NCBI GenBank assembly: GCA_937925695.1
Contig: CALAMD010000126.1
Span: 1-56,066 of the forward strand
DNA: 56,066 nt
Direction of reading: 5' to 3'
Origin: an uncultured Bacillaceae bacterium
GTDB taxonomy: Bacteria > Bacillota > Bacilli > Bacillales > Amphibacillaceae
The translations under genes were made by a program, and so were the position numbers. Of this stretch, positions 1 to 8,020 are shown one piece after another (positions within the stretch are counted from its first letter, which is position 1; every line of letters starts with the position of its first letter). Below the pieces are notes generated by a model. It was given only the letters and a program-made list of their open reading frames with translations. It was not told where the DNA came from and did no database searches.

Positions 1-13
1 GCTCTTCCGATCT
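1..13. other. Illumina adapter remnant at contig end
   Basis: The first 13 bases, GCTCTTCCGATCT, are identical to the 3' end shared by the Illumina TruSeq read 1 and read 2 adapters. They are sequencing artefact, not genome. The last adapter T followed by AG creates a false in-frame TAG at 13-15 just before the ylbC reading frame. Genuine sequence starts at about base 14. Confidence 0.93.
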
Positions 14-948
14 AGAAATCCTTACAATTAAAAACAAATTACGTATCTGAAATAGTGGATGAAAATCTGTCCCTTTCGCTAATGATTCATCAACGAGCTG
101 AAGATTTGATGGATGAGTTTGGTGAGCCGTTCCGTAAAGATTTAACGCCTTACGGCTATATTTGGTGGGTCTATCATCATGAAGGATCCTACTATCAATT
201 TGGAATAAACGAAGAAGATACCATTGAAACGATTTATGCTCGTAATATAGATATCCCCTTAGCTGGATTGGAACATATTTATAATTATGATGAAGTTAAA
301 GAACAGTTAGCATTCAAGAATACGATCCATTTTCAGGATGAGCTTTCATCGTACACGTTTAATTTAACAAATGAGGATATAAAATACCGTCCTTTAGTAC
401 ATATTGATGAAGATGTTTTTATGCAATTATATTTTGACCAATTTACTCACGAACTATCATCGTTACGTATATTAACAGCTGATATATTACTGAAACACAT
501 TCCTTATGAAGTACAATATCGAGGAAAATTACCTGAAAAACCAAATTTAACGGACGATCAATGGGGTGAAATTGATAGAGGAATGGAGCAACAAATATTT
601 GACGTTACCAATTTAATCCGTGAAACACATCATTTGGAGCCGCTACAATGGGAACAAATATTACATGAAGTAGCTTATCATCATAGTAGGGACATGGCAG
701 CAAATAATTATTTTTCCCATACGAGTCCGAACGGATCGGGTTTAAAAGAAAGATTGGCTCACACCGAGATAAATTATCAAGCGGCAGGTGAAAATATTGC
801 TGCCCATTACCCCGATGCATTAGGGGCGATAGAAGGTTGGCTAAATAGTGAAGGACACCGGGAAGCTCTATTAGCTGAGGAGTTCACCCATTTAGGGGTA
901 GGGGTATATCGCTTATTTTACACACAAAATTTTATCACCATACCTTAA
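14..948 (+). CDS. ylbC: CAP-domain protein YlbC, 5'-truncated
   Basis: This is a CAP (SCP/PR-1-like) domain protein of the YlbC type. The frame is open from base 16 and is cut at the 5' end by the contig edge, so the N-terminus (in the family, a signal or membrane anchor) is missing. A GTG at 55 is only the first possible start codon after the artefact. Numbered from that codon, the N-terminal half (about 1-160) fits the CAP-associated domain and the C-terminal part (about 180-297) is the CAP fold. The CAP part shows HSRDMA near 210, NYFSH ending at His222, GENIA at 245-249 and GHR at 267-269. The molecular role of YlbC is not established. It is first in the ylbC-D-E-F-G order seen in B. subtilis. 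Confidence 0.85.
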
Positions 949-1025
949 GCTAAACACAAGAAATAGGTACTTTGCATAACATAATCTAGATAATCATTGG
1001 ATTGGGAAATGGTGAGGTGATAACA

Positions 1026-1403
1026 ATGGATAATCATTTACATCCAAAGGTATTAGCCTTTAAAGAATTTATCAATAAGCATCCAGACTTATTACGAGAA
1101 CTAAGAACAAGTGGTCATTCTTGGCAATATTTTTATAATAGATGGGAATTAAATGGTGTTGATGATCCATTGTGGAAATCATATAGTGAAAAAAATGAAC
1201 AGAAAACAGAAAGTAACGAAACCAAAATATTGGAACACTTACTCAATTTAACGCAAAAAATGGATTTTGATAAAGTTCAAAAACAAATACATCAATGGGA
1301 TAAAACAATTGATTCAGTTCAAAAATTAATCCAACAATTTAGTCATAAACAAGCTCATCAACAACAACCACCTTCAAATCAAATACATTGGTTTCGAGAT
1401 TAA
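1026..1403 (+). CDS. ylbD: YlbD-family putative spore coat protein
   Basis: This 125-residue protein has the YlbD signature region near the N-terminus (HPKVLAFKEFINKHP, then a Trp/Tyr-rich WQYFYNRW). The C-terminal half is charged and Gln-rich, probably helical. The start is the ATG at 1026, six bases after a GAGGTG ribosome binding site; the TTG at 1002 lies upstream of that site and is not used. YlbD relatives are listed as putative spore coat proteins, but the function is poorly defined. The gene sits between ylbC and ylbE as in B. subtilis. Confidence 0.82.
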   Translation: MDNHLHPKVLAFKEFINKHPDLLRELRTSGHSWQYFYNRWELNGVDDPLWKSYSEKNEQKTESNETKILEHLLNLTQKMDFDKVQKQIHQWDKTIDSVQKLIQQFSHKQAHQQQPPSNQIHWFRD

Positions 1404-1414
1404 GAGGTGATAAG

Positions 1415-1648
1415 ATGGATACAATGACTTATCAGTATGTAAGCGCTCATCCTGAAATATTAGTCTTTGTTCGCAAACATCCGATTTGGTATCGATTGTT
1501 AGCTCGAGATCCGGATCAGCTCGGTGAGTTGGTTAGAGAGGCTAGAATTTATTATGGTCGGACTTTTCCTCAACGGGTCGAAAAAATACAAGAACATATA
1601 CAAATGGTGCAAATGTTACTTAAATTAAGTGAAGTCATGAAAGATTAA
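1415..1648 (+). CDS. ylbE: YlbE-like small protein
   Basis: This 77-residue protein matches the YlbE-like family: an N-terminal half with HPEILVFVRKHPIWYR followed by a conserved YYGRTFPQRVEKI stretch. The start at 1415 is chosen because AGAGGTG ends a few bases before that ATG; the ATG at 1388 lies inside ylbD and lacks such a site. It follows ylbD by 11 bases, so the two are probably co-transcribed. No biochemical function is known to me for the family. Confidence 0.8.
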   Translation: MDTMTYQYVSAHPEILVFVRKHPIWYRLLARDPDQLGELVREARIYYGRTFPQRVEKIQEHIQMVQMLLKLSEVMKD

Positions 1649-1660
1649 TAGCTCCTATCA

Positions 1661-1689
1661 TTCCCAGACCGACAGATCCATGTTAAAAT
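1661..1689 (+). promoter_or_regulatory. candidate sigma-A promoter for ylbF
   Basis: TTCCCA at 1661-1666 is followed by a 17-base spacer and TAAAAT at 1684-1689, with TG one base upstream of the -10 (extended -10). The -35 is poor. It lies in the short gap before ylbF and would allow ylbF-ylbG transcription separate from ylbC-E. Confidence 0.35.
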
Positions 1690-1708
1690 ATGAGTGGAGG
1701 TGGATGAC

Positions 1709-2158
1709 ATGATAGCGACGCTGGAAATAGTCGATATACTTGATCGTTCGGAAAAATTAGGAAAAATGATTTTAGAGTCCGACGTGATGAAAGCGTATTA
1801 CGATGCCAAACAAGCATTACAAAATGATAAAGAAGCTCAGCAGTTAATTTCTGCTTTTAACGATATAAAAGTCCATTACGATGATCTACAACGATTTGGT
1901 CGGTATCATCCAGATTATAATGAAATCATGCGAAAAATCCGATCAACGAAACGAGAAATGGATTTAAATGAAAAAGTAGCGCAATTTAAAGTAGCTGAAA
2001 GGAACTTACAAAGATTTTTAGACGAAATCAGTGAAATTGTAGCTAGAAGTGTCAGTGAACATATTAAAGTACCTAAAGATGGAGCAGCACTGAGCGATTC
2101 TGGTTGTTCAAGTGGTGGTTGTGGAACAGGTGGCAGTTGTGGCTGTCAAGCTTCATAG
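1709..2158 (+). CDS. ylbF: RicF/YlbF, Y-complex regulator subunit
   Basis: YlbF (RicF) is a 149-residue, mostly helical protein of the YlbF/YmcA family. In B. subtilis it forms the Y-complex with RicA (YmcA) and RicT (YaaT), which carries iron-sulfur clusters and influences RNase Y dependent mRNA processing, competence, biofilm formation and sporulation. The C-terminal tail here has four closely spaced cysteines (CSSGGCGTGGSCGC) expected of RicF and is a likely cluster ligand region. The ATG at 1709 follows GGAGGTGG; the GTG at 1694 lies upstream of that site and is rejected. The length matches the family. Neighbours ylbE and ylbG are syntenic. Confidence 0.9.
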   Translation: MIATLEIVDILDRSEKLGKMILESDVMKAYYDAKQALQNDKEAQQLISAFNDIKVHYDDLQRFGRYHPDYNEIMRKIRSTKREMDLNEKVAQFKVAERNLQRFLDEISEIVARSVSEHIKVPKDGAALSDSGCSSGGCGTGGSCGCQAS

Positions 2159-2187
2159 CAAATGAAATATAGAAGTAGGGGTTGTTC

Positions 2188-2463
2188 ATGAGAAAAAAAC
2201 GACAAGGGTTAATTATTTGGTATAAGCATAGAAGTAATCTACGACATATTCGTCGTTATGGTCATTTAATCTATGCATCTAAACGATTAAAATATGCCCT
2301 ATTATATGTCAATGAGGCTGAGTTAGAAGACATTGAGCAAAAGTTACAAAAACATGCTTTTGTAAAGCAAGTTGACAGATCTATTTTGCCATTATTACGA
2401 GAACAATTAGAGCAAAAAAGTTTAATCAATGATAGAAAATTTGACAATCAAATCGAATTATAA
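2188..2463 (+). CDS. ylbG: YlbG/UPF0298 family small basic protein
   Basis: This 91-residue protein matches the YlbG (UPF0298, DUF2129) family. It has a basic N-terminus and the conserved stretch HIRRYGHLIYASKRLKYALLYVN, followed by an acidic region (ELEDIEQKL) and a short variable tail. The ATG at 2188 is preferred to the in-frame TTG at 2182 by spacing from the GTAGGGG ribosome binding site. It is cytoplasmic by sequence, and its function is not known to me. It is followed by a strong terminator at 2519-2557 that closes the ylb operon. Confidence 0.82.
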   Translation: MRKKRQGLIIWYKHRSNLRHIRRYGHLIYASKRLKYALLYVNEAELEDIEQKLQKHAFVKQVDRSILPLLREQLEQKSLINDRKFDNQIEL

Positions 2464-2518
2464 TGTAGTTGTTATCAACATGAATAAGATACTTATCATA
2501 TGTCTTTCACAAAGAAAA

Positions 2519-2557
2519 AACCTGCAGAAAAATATTCTGCAGGTTCTTTTTGTTTTT
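2519..2557 (+). terminator. Rho-independent terminator after ylbG
   Basis: An 11-bp perfect stem (AACCTGCAGAA at 2519-2529 with TTCTGCAGGTT at 2535-2545) and a 5-base loop are followed by a T-rich tract, CTTTTTGTTTTT. It ends the ylbD-G transcript. Confidence 0.93.
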
Positions 2558-2807
2558 CCTAGTTAGTAAAAACAAAAAGACAAAGGGAGAGGAGAAACGA
2601 GAAGAGAACTTATGGGGAAGTGTAAGGTCTCTTCCGTATCTAGAAACAACTAGATAAAGCATGAGTTGTCTCAGTAGTGTATTATGACCATGTTAGTGGA
2701 AAATATACACATGGGGTAATAAAATATAGTAGGCTGTCGATGATATGTTTTCCTAAAGTGGAAATTTATGATAGGATTAAAAGCGATAATAAAAATGAGG
2801 TGTTTTC
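2558..2807 (+). other. hairpin-rich non-coding stretch before rsmD
   Basis: No open reading frame of useful size is present. The + strand can form a chain of hairpins: GAAGAGA-A-CTT (2601-2611) with AAG-G-TCTCTTC (2624-2634); TATCTAG (2637-2643) with CTAGATA (2650-2656); CCATGT (2688-2693) with ACATGG (2709-2714); TTTCC (2749-2753) with GGAAA (2760-2764). A competing stem pairs ACAACT (2646-2651) with AGTTGT (2664-2669) and would break the second hairpin. The 5' part is purine-rich. No T-tract follows, so this reads as a long 5' leader of rsmD or a small RNA rather than a terminator. Confidence 0.4.
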
Positions 2808-3368
2808 ATGCGCGTCATTGCTGGGGATTTTAAAGGAAGAAAACTAAAAGCAGTCCCAGGAACATTGACGAGGCCTACATCTGACAAGGTGAAAGAAGCT
2901 TTTTTTCATAGGATTGGCCCGTTTTTTTCTGGGGGAAGCTGTTTAGATTTATTTGCCGGTAGTGGATCATTGGCCATTGAAGCGATAAGCAGAGGCATGG
3001 ACTACGCTATTTTGGTAGATAAAAATAAACAGGCGATACATACTATTTTAAACAACATTCGGCTCTTGCAAATTGAGCAAAAAACAAAACTGTTACGAAT
3101 GGATGCTTTTAAGGCTTTACAACGGGTGGCTAATGAATCGCTCTCATTCGATTTAATATTAATTGATCCCCCTTACCATCTTTATAAATATGTTACTTTA
3201 ATTGAAAAAATAGATGAGTTAAATTTACTGAATGAAGATGGTATCATCTATTGTGAACATGAGGGGACGGAAGTTTTACCAGAAACAATCAACCAATTCC
3301 AAGTTATTAAAACGACAAACTATGGAAAAACGACTGCTATCACGATCTATCAAAAATCAAACACATGA
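2808..3368 (+). CDS. rsmD: 16S rRNA m2G966 methyltransferase RsmD
   Basis: RsmD (186 residues) methylates the N2 position of G966 (E. coli numbering) of 16S rRNA using S-adenosylmethionine. The N-terminus MRVIAGDFKGRKL is typical. The SAM-binding motif DLFAGSG is at 47-53 and the catalytic DPPY at 120-123. The length is normal. The start ATG follows GAGGTG. It lies 28 bases before coaD, and the rsmD-coaD pair is widely conserved in Firmicutes, so the two are likely co-transcribed. Confidence 0.96.
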   Translation: MRVIAGDFKGRKLKAVPGTLTRPTSDKVKEAFFHRIGPFFSGGSCLDLFAGSGSLAIEAISRGMDYAILVDKNKQAIHTILNNIRLLQIEQKTKLLRMDAFKALQRVANESLSFDLILIDPPYHLYKYVTLIEKIDELNLLNEDGIIYCEHEGTEVLPETINQFQVIKTTNYGKTTAITIYQKSNT

Positions 3369-3396
3369 TAACTTTCATTGAAGGGGGAAGATACCC

Positions 3397-3876
3397 ATGA
3401 GTCGATTAGCAATTTGCCCGGGTAGCTTTGATCCCATTACAAACGGGCATTTGGATATTATTCAACGCGGAGCACAAATATTTGATAAAGTGATTGTTGC
3501 GGTTTTTAATAATCAATCCAAATCTCCTCTGTTCACGATTGAGGAGCGCTTATATCTTATAAAGGAATCAACTAAGGATATTCCTAATGTCGTGGTTGAT
3601 TATAGTGAAGGATTATTAATTGATTATGCACGGAAAAAAAATGCTCAAGTTATTTTGCGAGGGTTACGCGCTGTTAGTGATTTTGAATATGAGATGCAAA
3701 TTACTTCGATGAATCGAAAACTTGATGAGCGCATCGAAACGTTTTTTATGATGACAAATAATCAATACTCATTTTTAAGTTCAAGCATTGTTAAAGAGAT
3801 TGCTAAATACCAAGCATGTGTCAAGGATTTAGTACCAGAAGTTGTCGAACAAGCTTTAATTGAAAAATTCAAATGA
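3397..3876 (+). CDS. coaD: phosphopantetheine adenylyltransferase CoaD
   Basis: CoaD transfers AMP from ATP to 4'-phosphopantetheine, giving dephospho-CoA, the penultimate step of coenzyme A synthesis. The nucleotidyltransferase signature is at 8-18 (PGSFDPITNGH, with the T/HxGH-type motif), a RGLR segment at 88-91 and the C-terminal SSSIVKE motif at 128-134. The length of 159 is standard. A strong GGGGGA ribosome binding site precedes the ATG. CoaBC, which acts two steps earlier, is at the other end of this window (55028). It is convergent with ylbJ. Confidence 0.97.
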   Translation: MSRLAICPGSFDPITNGHLDIIQRGAQIFDKVIVAVFNNQSKSPLFTIEERLYLIKESTKDIPNVVVDYSEGLLIDYARKKNAQVILRGLRAVSDFEYEMQITSMNRKLDERIETFFMMTNNQYSFLSSSIVKEIAKYQACVKDLVPEVVEQALIEKFK

Positions 3877-3973
3877 TCCTTGGAATCCCTAAGGAAATAT
3901 TAAAGTTCTTATCGATCATGGAAACATCGGTTCTTGTCTGCTGAAAAAAACCAAGCATAAGCATATGTAGCGT

Positions 3974-4039
3974 CATCAGACCGCTAACAAAAGCGGACAA
4001 TTAAATCATAAACGAGGAATCGTTTTTGAAGCGGTGATG
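3974..4039 (+). other. alternative hairpins between coaD and ylbJ
   Basis: In the coaD/ylbJ convergent gap, CCGCT (3981-3985) can pair locally with AGCGG (3992-3996). It can also pair, together with CATCA (3974-3978) and a 2-base bulge, with AGCGGTGATG (4030-4039). A small hairpin with AAACGA (4010-4015), a GGAA loop and TCGTTT (4020-4025) followed by TT could act as a weak terminator for coaD. A separate inverted repeat (GAAGTCCT 4068-4075, AGGACTTC 4091-4098) lies just beyond the ylbJ stop. I see no strong terminator in this gap. Confidence 0.35.
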
Positions 4040-4115
4040 ATGAATTAAATTATTTTTGTAACACCTTGAAGTCCTTCGTTACTACACGATAGGACTTCAC
4101 TTGCTTTAAGGCCCT

Positions 4116-5333
4116 TTAAGCCCTCGTCTGCTTCATTCTTACTCTTTCTCGATAAGCTAACAATCCTCCTATGGCTAATGAAGTGATTGTCAATAAGGGA
4201 CCGATATCTTTCAACCACTGTAAAAGACCGAGCCATACGTGACTTTCAAATAGGGATGATAACATAGGCATCTCATATGTATCTGTATTTTTATATAATG
4301 GTTCATATAACAGAATTGTTAGGATACTCGCAAATATGCCATGGAAGATTCGAGCGATAAAATAGGGCAAAAAACGAATATCTGTATTAGCAATAATACT
4401 AGCAACTTGTGCTTGAACGGAAAAACCATTGAATCCTAATATAAAACTGACGATCATCAATTTAGCTAACATAGAGTCACTACCTACATTGGCAATTAAT
4501 TGGGCACCAATTGTGATTTCAAATAGTCCTGATAAATAGGGAAGAGCTAATTCTACTGGTAGTGAAAGAATTTTTAACAAAAACGTTAATATGGATGCTA
4601 GGAAAGGTGTTAAACCAATTAAGTATAATAGCTCGGTTAACACAGAAAATAAAATGATAAAACCGCCGACCATCACGAGAGTTTTAATTGATTGCAAAAT
4701 GGCATCACCGAAAATTTCACCAAATGGGCGTCTGTTTTGTAGTCTAGCATCATGCATTACTTGAAAGGCTTTATTGATCGTGAATTTCTCTTTTTGTTGT
4801 CCAGGTCGTCGTTTCGTTATTTTTCTTCCGTGCAATTTCATACATATCCCTACTAATGTATTACCAAGATAATGACAAACAGCGATAAGTAATCCGAGTT
4901 TTGGTTCATGAAAAAAACCTACTGAAATCGCGCCAAAGATAAATAAAGGGCTTGAGGCATTCGTAAAAGCTAGTAAACGTTCAGCCTCAAGTTTTGAAAT
5001 TTTATTTTCTTCCCGTAATCGAGCAGAAATTTTGGCACCTGATGGATAACCACTTGCCATGCCCATGATCCAAGCAAAGCTTCCCACTCCGGAAACATTG
5101 AATAGGGGACGCATGATGGGTTCAAACAATACACCAATAAATGTAACAACACCAAAACTGATTAACAATTCTGCGGTAACAAAAAAAGGCAGCAACGAAG
5201 GAAAGACAACTTCCCACCATATATTTAAACCTTTAACGCTGGATTCTAGTGCAGGTTGAGGGTATTTGATCAATAATGCGGTGAACAATATTGTGCCACT
5301 AGCAAAGAGAATGGTTTGTAGTTTTTCTTTCAA
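4116..5333 (-). CDS. ylbJ: sporulation integral membrane protein YlbJ
   Basis: YlbJ is a polytopic membrane protein of the nucleoside recognition (Gate) fold family, made in the mother cell and needed for heat-resistant spores in B. subtilis. The 405-residue protein has about eight to ten hydrophobic segments and the motif GMASGYPSGAKISARLREE, typical of YlbJ. Two Gate-like halves can be seen, about 40-160 and 210-340. The start is a TTG read at 5333-5331 after a strong TAGGAGGGG ribosome binding site. It lies opposite to coaD and ylbL. ylbK, its neighbour in B. subtilis, is absent. Substrate and mechanism are unknown. Confidence 0.93.
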   Translation of the reverse strand: MKEKLQTILFASGTILFTALLIKYPQPALESSVKGLNIWWEVVFPSLLPFFVTAELLISFGVVTFIGVLFEPIMRPLFNVSGVGSFAWIMGMASGYPSGAKISARLREENKISKLEAERLLAFTNASSPLFIFGAISVGFFHEPKLGLLIAVCHYLGNTLVGICMKLHGRKITKRRPGQQKEKFTINKAFQVMHDARLQNRRPFGEIFGDAILQSIKTLVMVGGFIILFSVLTELLYLIGLTPFLASILTFLLKILSLPVELALPYLSGLFEITIGAQLIANVGSDSMLAKLMIVSFILGFNGFSVQAQVASIIANTDIRFLPYFIARIFHGIFASILTILLYEPLYKNTDTYEMPMLSSLFESHVWLGLLQWLKDIGPLLTITSLAIGGLLAYRERVRMKQTRA

Positions 5334-5551
5334 TAAAACCCCTCCTATGAAAATAGGTGCTGTACATCTGGGTCAGCAAGTAGTAAAATGACGTTAGTTT
5401 AAATTTATTTAATAACTAGATACATCATACATTAGCTTGTCTTTATCAATATACGCTTAAATCGTAACGGTTTATGAATAATATTTTTACTGCTAAAGAA
5501 TATGTATGATGACGATGACGTTTAACAATCGTGTGACAAAGGAGTATTTTC
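5334..5551. other. divergent promoter region ylbJ/ylbL
   Basis: This 218-base gap separates two divergent genes and must hold both promoters. A sequence CATACATTA at 5426-5434 on the + strand matches the sigma-E -10 consensus, but I see no matching -35 at the right distance. The region is AT-rich, and I can support no definite promoter or operator in it. Confidence 0.3.
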
Positions 5552-6586
5552 ATGCCATTTAAAAAGCGACATATCGTTTATTTTCTTCTTGCTTTTATCG
5601 TTGCAGCTTTTCTTTCAACTTATCAATTACCGTATTATATTTATACACCTGGTAGCGCTGATCCACTTACATCTATCGTAGAAGTGGAAGGAGGATATGA
5701 AAGTGAAGGTGAAATGCACCTAGTAACGGTTAGCGGCGGTCAAGCAACACCGTTAAGTTATTTATTTGCTAAAATATTTTCTTATCATGACATTTATCCT
5801 CTAGAGCAAATTAGACCAGAAGGAGTCTCCGAAGAAGAATATATTCAAGCCCAGTTACAGATGATGGAGAGCTCACAGGAAGCATCCGTTGTCGTGGCCT
5901 ATGAGGCAGCTGAAAAAGAGGTAACAATTGATTATGAAGGAGTTTACGTAGTATCAGTAGAGGAAGAAATGCCTGCTTTCGGTAAATTAGAAATGGCCGA
6001 TCGGATTGTTGGTATAGATGGTCAAGTTATCAAAGAAGCAAGTGATTTGATTGACTATATTGACGAAAAAGAGGAAGGTGACCTCGTAACACTGGAAGTC
6101 ATTCGTAACGAAGAGCATTTAGAAGTAGATATTGAATTAGCTCGGTTCAAAGATGAAGCTTTAGCTGATCGCGTTGGTATAGGCATTCATTTAGTGACAG
6201 ATCGTGAAGTTACTGTTGACCCACCGGTACATTTCTCTAGTGGAAAAATTGGCGGGCCTAGCGCAGGGTTAATGTTTTCCCTCGAAATTTATGATCAATT
6301 GACAGAAGAAGATTTAACTAAAGGGTACAAAATTATTGGCACCGGTGAAATTGATTACGAGGGTAATGTGCATCGAATTGGTGGAGTGGATAAAAAAGTT
6401 ATTGCTGCTGATCGGGCAGGGTGTGATATCTTCTTCGTTCCTTTTGAGCAGGGAGCAGAAAATTCAAATTATGAAGTCGCTAAAAAAACAGCTGAAGAAA
6501 TTAATACGGATATGAAAATTGTTCCTGTAGATACATTTGAAGAAGCCCTTACGTATTTAAAAGAGTTAGAACCAAAACAAGATTAA
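5552..6586 (+). CDS. ylbL: PDZ/Lon-type serine protease YlbL
   Basis: YlbL is a membrane-anchored protease of 344 residues. One N-terminal transmembrane segment (about 7-25) is followed by an extracytoplasmic region, a PDZ domain (about 125-195) and a C-terminal Lon-like S16 domain (about 215-340). The catalytic dyad is visible: Ser237 in GGPSAGLMF and Lys282 in GGVDKK, spaced 45 residues apart as in B. subtilis YlbL. There it acts with CtpA to degrade the SOS division inhibitor YneA, allowing recovery from the DNA damage checkpoint. The ATG follows AAAGGAG. It is convergent with tmcAL and shares its terminator. Confidence 0.94.
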   Translation: MPFKKRHIVYFLLAFIVAAFLSTYQLPYYIYTPGSADPLTSIVEVEGGYESEGEMHLVTVSGGQATPLSYLFAKIFSYHDIYPLEQIRPEGVSEEEYIQAQLQMMESSQEASVVVAYEAAEKEVTIDYEGVYVVSVEEEMPAFGKLEMADRIVGIDGQVIKEASDLIDYIDEKEEGDLVTLEVIRNEEHLEVDIELARFKDEALADRVGIGIHLVTDREVTVDPPVHFSSGKIGGPSAGLMFSLEIYDQLTEEDLTKGYKIIGTGEIDYEGNVHRIGGVDKKVIAADRAGCDIFFVPFEQGAENSNYEVAKKTAEEINTDMKIVPVDTFEEALTYLKELEPKQD

Positions 6587-6626
6587 AAAATACAACCTGG
6601 CCAAGTTATTGGTTAGGTTGTATTTT
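6587..6626. terminator. bidirectional terminator ylbL / tmcAL
   Basis: AAAATACAACCT (6587-6598) pairs perfectly with AGGTTGTATTTT (6615-6626). The A-tract on one side and T-tract on the other make it work in both directions. It overlaps the 3' end of tmcAL. Confidence 0.9.
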
Positions 6627-7826
6627 GCTAAAAATAGGTGGCATCAATTCTTGTTTTCTCAGTTGCTGATTTATTTTACTAGAGACGATAGCGTAATAAG
6701 CATAACTGGCTTTTTCATCCATATATAACATTGGATGAAGCTGGCGCTCAAGTTTTGTAACGATCGGAACCGAAAATGTTTTCTTATACTTACTTAAATA
6801 GGCCCGGCCTGTATTCGTAAAGCCTAAAATCCGTATATAGGGAACCTTTGTATCTAATTGATGAATCGATTCTTTTGTCGTGTTCGTTAGGATGTGTACA
6901 AACATGCGTTGCAGCCTTGTCCATGTATATCTTTTTGTTTTTATTAATTCCATCAAATGTTGAAAAGAAGTTGCATGTCTGGCCGCTTGTTTGATGCGAT
7001 TTTCTAAACCTTCGTCAACTCCGGCAATGGCACACAGTTCACTCGGGCTCATTGTCATGATGCGATAATGAAGAATGGGAAAGTATTGTTCCCAATCATG
7101 CCAAATGCCTGTTTGTTGTTGATATAATATTAATTGATTAATTGTTGCTTTGGGCATCGTTAACCTAACTTGATGTGAAATATTCTCTTCTTCGATCAGA
7201 TGTTTTCGAATACTCGTGGCACTCGTAATCTCGGTATGTAATTGTTTGTCATGATAATGGCTATTAAGGCGTTGAATGGTCATCGGTTCGATCGGAAACT
7301 GATGATCTAAAATAGTCCTAACATAACTAAAACCAAGAATATTGTTAGGTTGGGATAAATCTAGGGATGATTTAAGATCCACTTCGTCATATGCCTTTTT
7401 ACTAGCTACAGGAAATGCATCACCTTTGTTCATGAAGTGCTTTAATTTTTCAGTATATTCACCTTCTTTTTCTTTATAACGGTGATAACTTGTTATAAAA
7501 TCATTTATATTACCTGATTCACTACCAAAACAGATGGCCTTTACGCCGATTTCATTCAGAATGGAGACGGCACCTTGAGCAAATAGTTCACTGCTTTGAA
7601 CAGCATACCGATAGGGTAACTCGATCACAAGATCAACTCCAGCTGCTAGAGCCATTTTGGTTCGGCTAAATTTATCAACGATAGCTGGTTCACCCCGTTG
7701 GAGAAAGGGGCCACTCATGACTGCTATCATACAGTCGGCATTAGTTTGTTTTTTCGCTTGTTGAATATGGTAAATATGCCCATTGTGGAGGGGGTTATAT
7801 TCAACAACTAAACCACATGCTTTCAC
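6606..7826 (-). CDS. tmcAL: tRNA(Met) cytidine acetate ligase TmcAL
   Basis: TmcAL (YlbM) makes N4-acetylcytidine at the wobble position (C34) of elongator tRNA-Met from acetate and ATP. The 406-residue protein opens with the nucleotidyltransferase-like motif LVVEYNPLHNGH, with the HxGH-type signature near residues 13-18. The motif MSGPFLQRGEPAIVDKF follows near 38-54, and CFGSESG is also present. The start is GTG at 7826-7824, behind AGGAGAGG. The length is normal. It is transcribed opposite to its neighbours. Confidence 0.94.
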   Translation of the reverse strand: MKACGLVVEYNPLHNGHIYHIQQAKKQTNADCMIAVMSGPFLQRGEPAIVDKFSRTKMALAAGVDLVIELPYRYAVQSSELFAQGAVSILNEIGVKAICFGSESGNINDFITSYHRYKEKEGEYTEKLKHFMNKGDAFPVASKKAYDEVDLKSSLDLSQPNNILGFSYVRTILDHQFPIEPMTIQRLNSHYHDKQLHTEITSATSIRKHLIEEENISHQVRLTMPKATINQLILYQQQTGIWHDWEQYFPILHYRIMTMSPSELCAIAGVDEGLENRIKQAARHATSFQHLMELIKTKRYTWTRLQRMFVHILTNTTKESIHQLDTKVPYIRILGFTNTGRAYLSKYKKTFSVPIVTKLERQLHPMLYMDEKASYAYYAIVSSKINQQLRKQELMPPIFSKIQPNQ

Positions 7827-7856
7827 AAAAACCTCTCCTCTAACGTCATTTGTTTT

Positions 7857-7865
7857 ATTTTAACA
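7857..7865 (-). promoter_or_regulatory. extended -10 promoter for tmcAL
   Basis: Reading the minus strand, TGTTAAAAT is an extended -10 (TG-N-TAAAAT) located about 30 bases upstream of the GTG start of tmcAL. No good -35 is seen. Confidence 0.4.
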
Positions 7866-7937
7866 AAAAAATGGCCGATTTCATATTGGGAGGGAAACCG
7901 TTTTACAATGTATAAAACCTACCTTAAATCTGAATGC

Positions 7938-7993
7938 TATAATGAGTTTGTAAAGAAAAATGTGTTGACAATCGCATCGATTTCTTTTAAAAT
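7938..7993 (+). promoter_or_regulatory. tandem sigma-A promoters for ylbN-rpmF
   Basis: The downstream promoter is near consensus: TTGACA at 7965-7970, a 17-base spacer, TAAAAT at 7988-7993. A second possible promoter just upstream is an extended -10, TGC-TATAAT, with TATAAT at 7938-7943. Both point toward ylbN and the ribosomal protein gene behind it. Confidence 0.75.
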
Positions 7994-8020
7994 ATGCAAT
8001 GGTGCATTGAGGTGAAAAAA

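Noticed and set aside
5426..5434. Sigma-E promoter for ylbL from CATACATTA
   Set aside because: The -10 match is good, but no -35 element lies at the required distance; coincidence in AT-rich DNA is likely.
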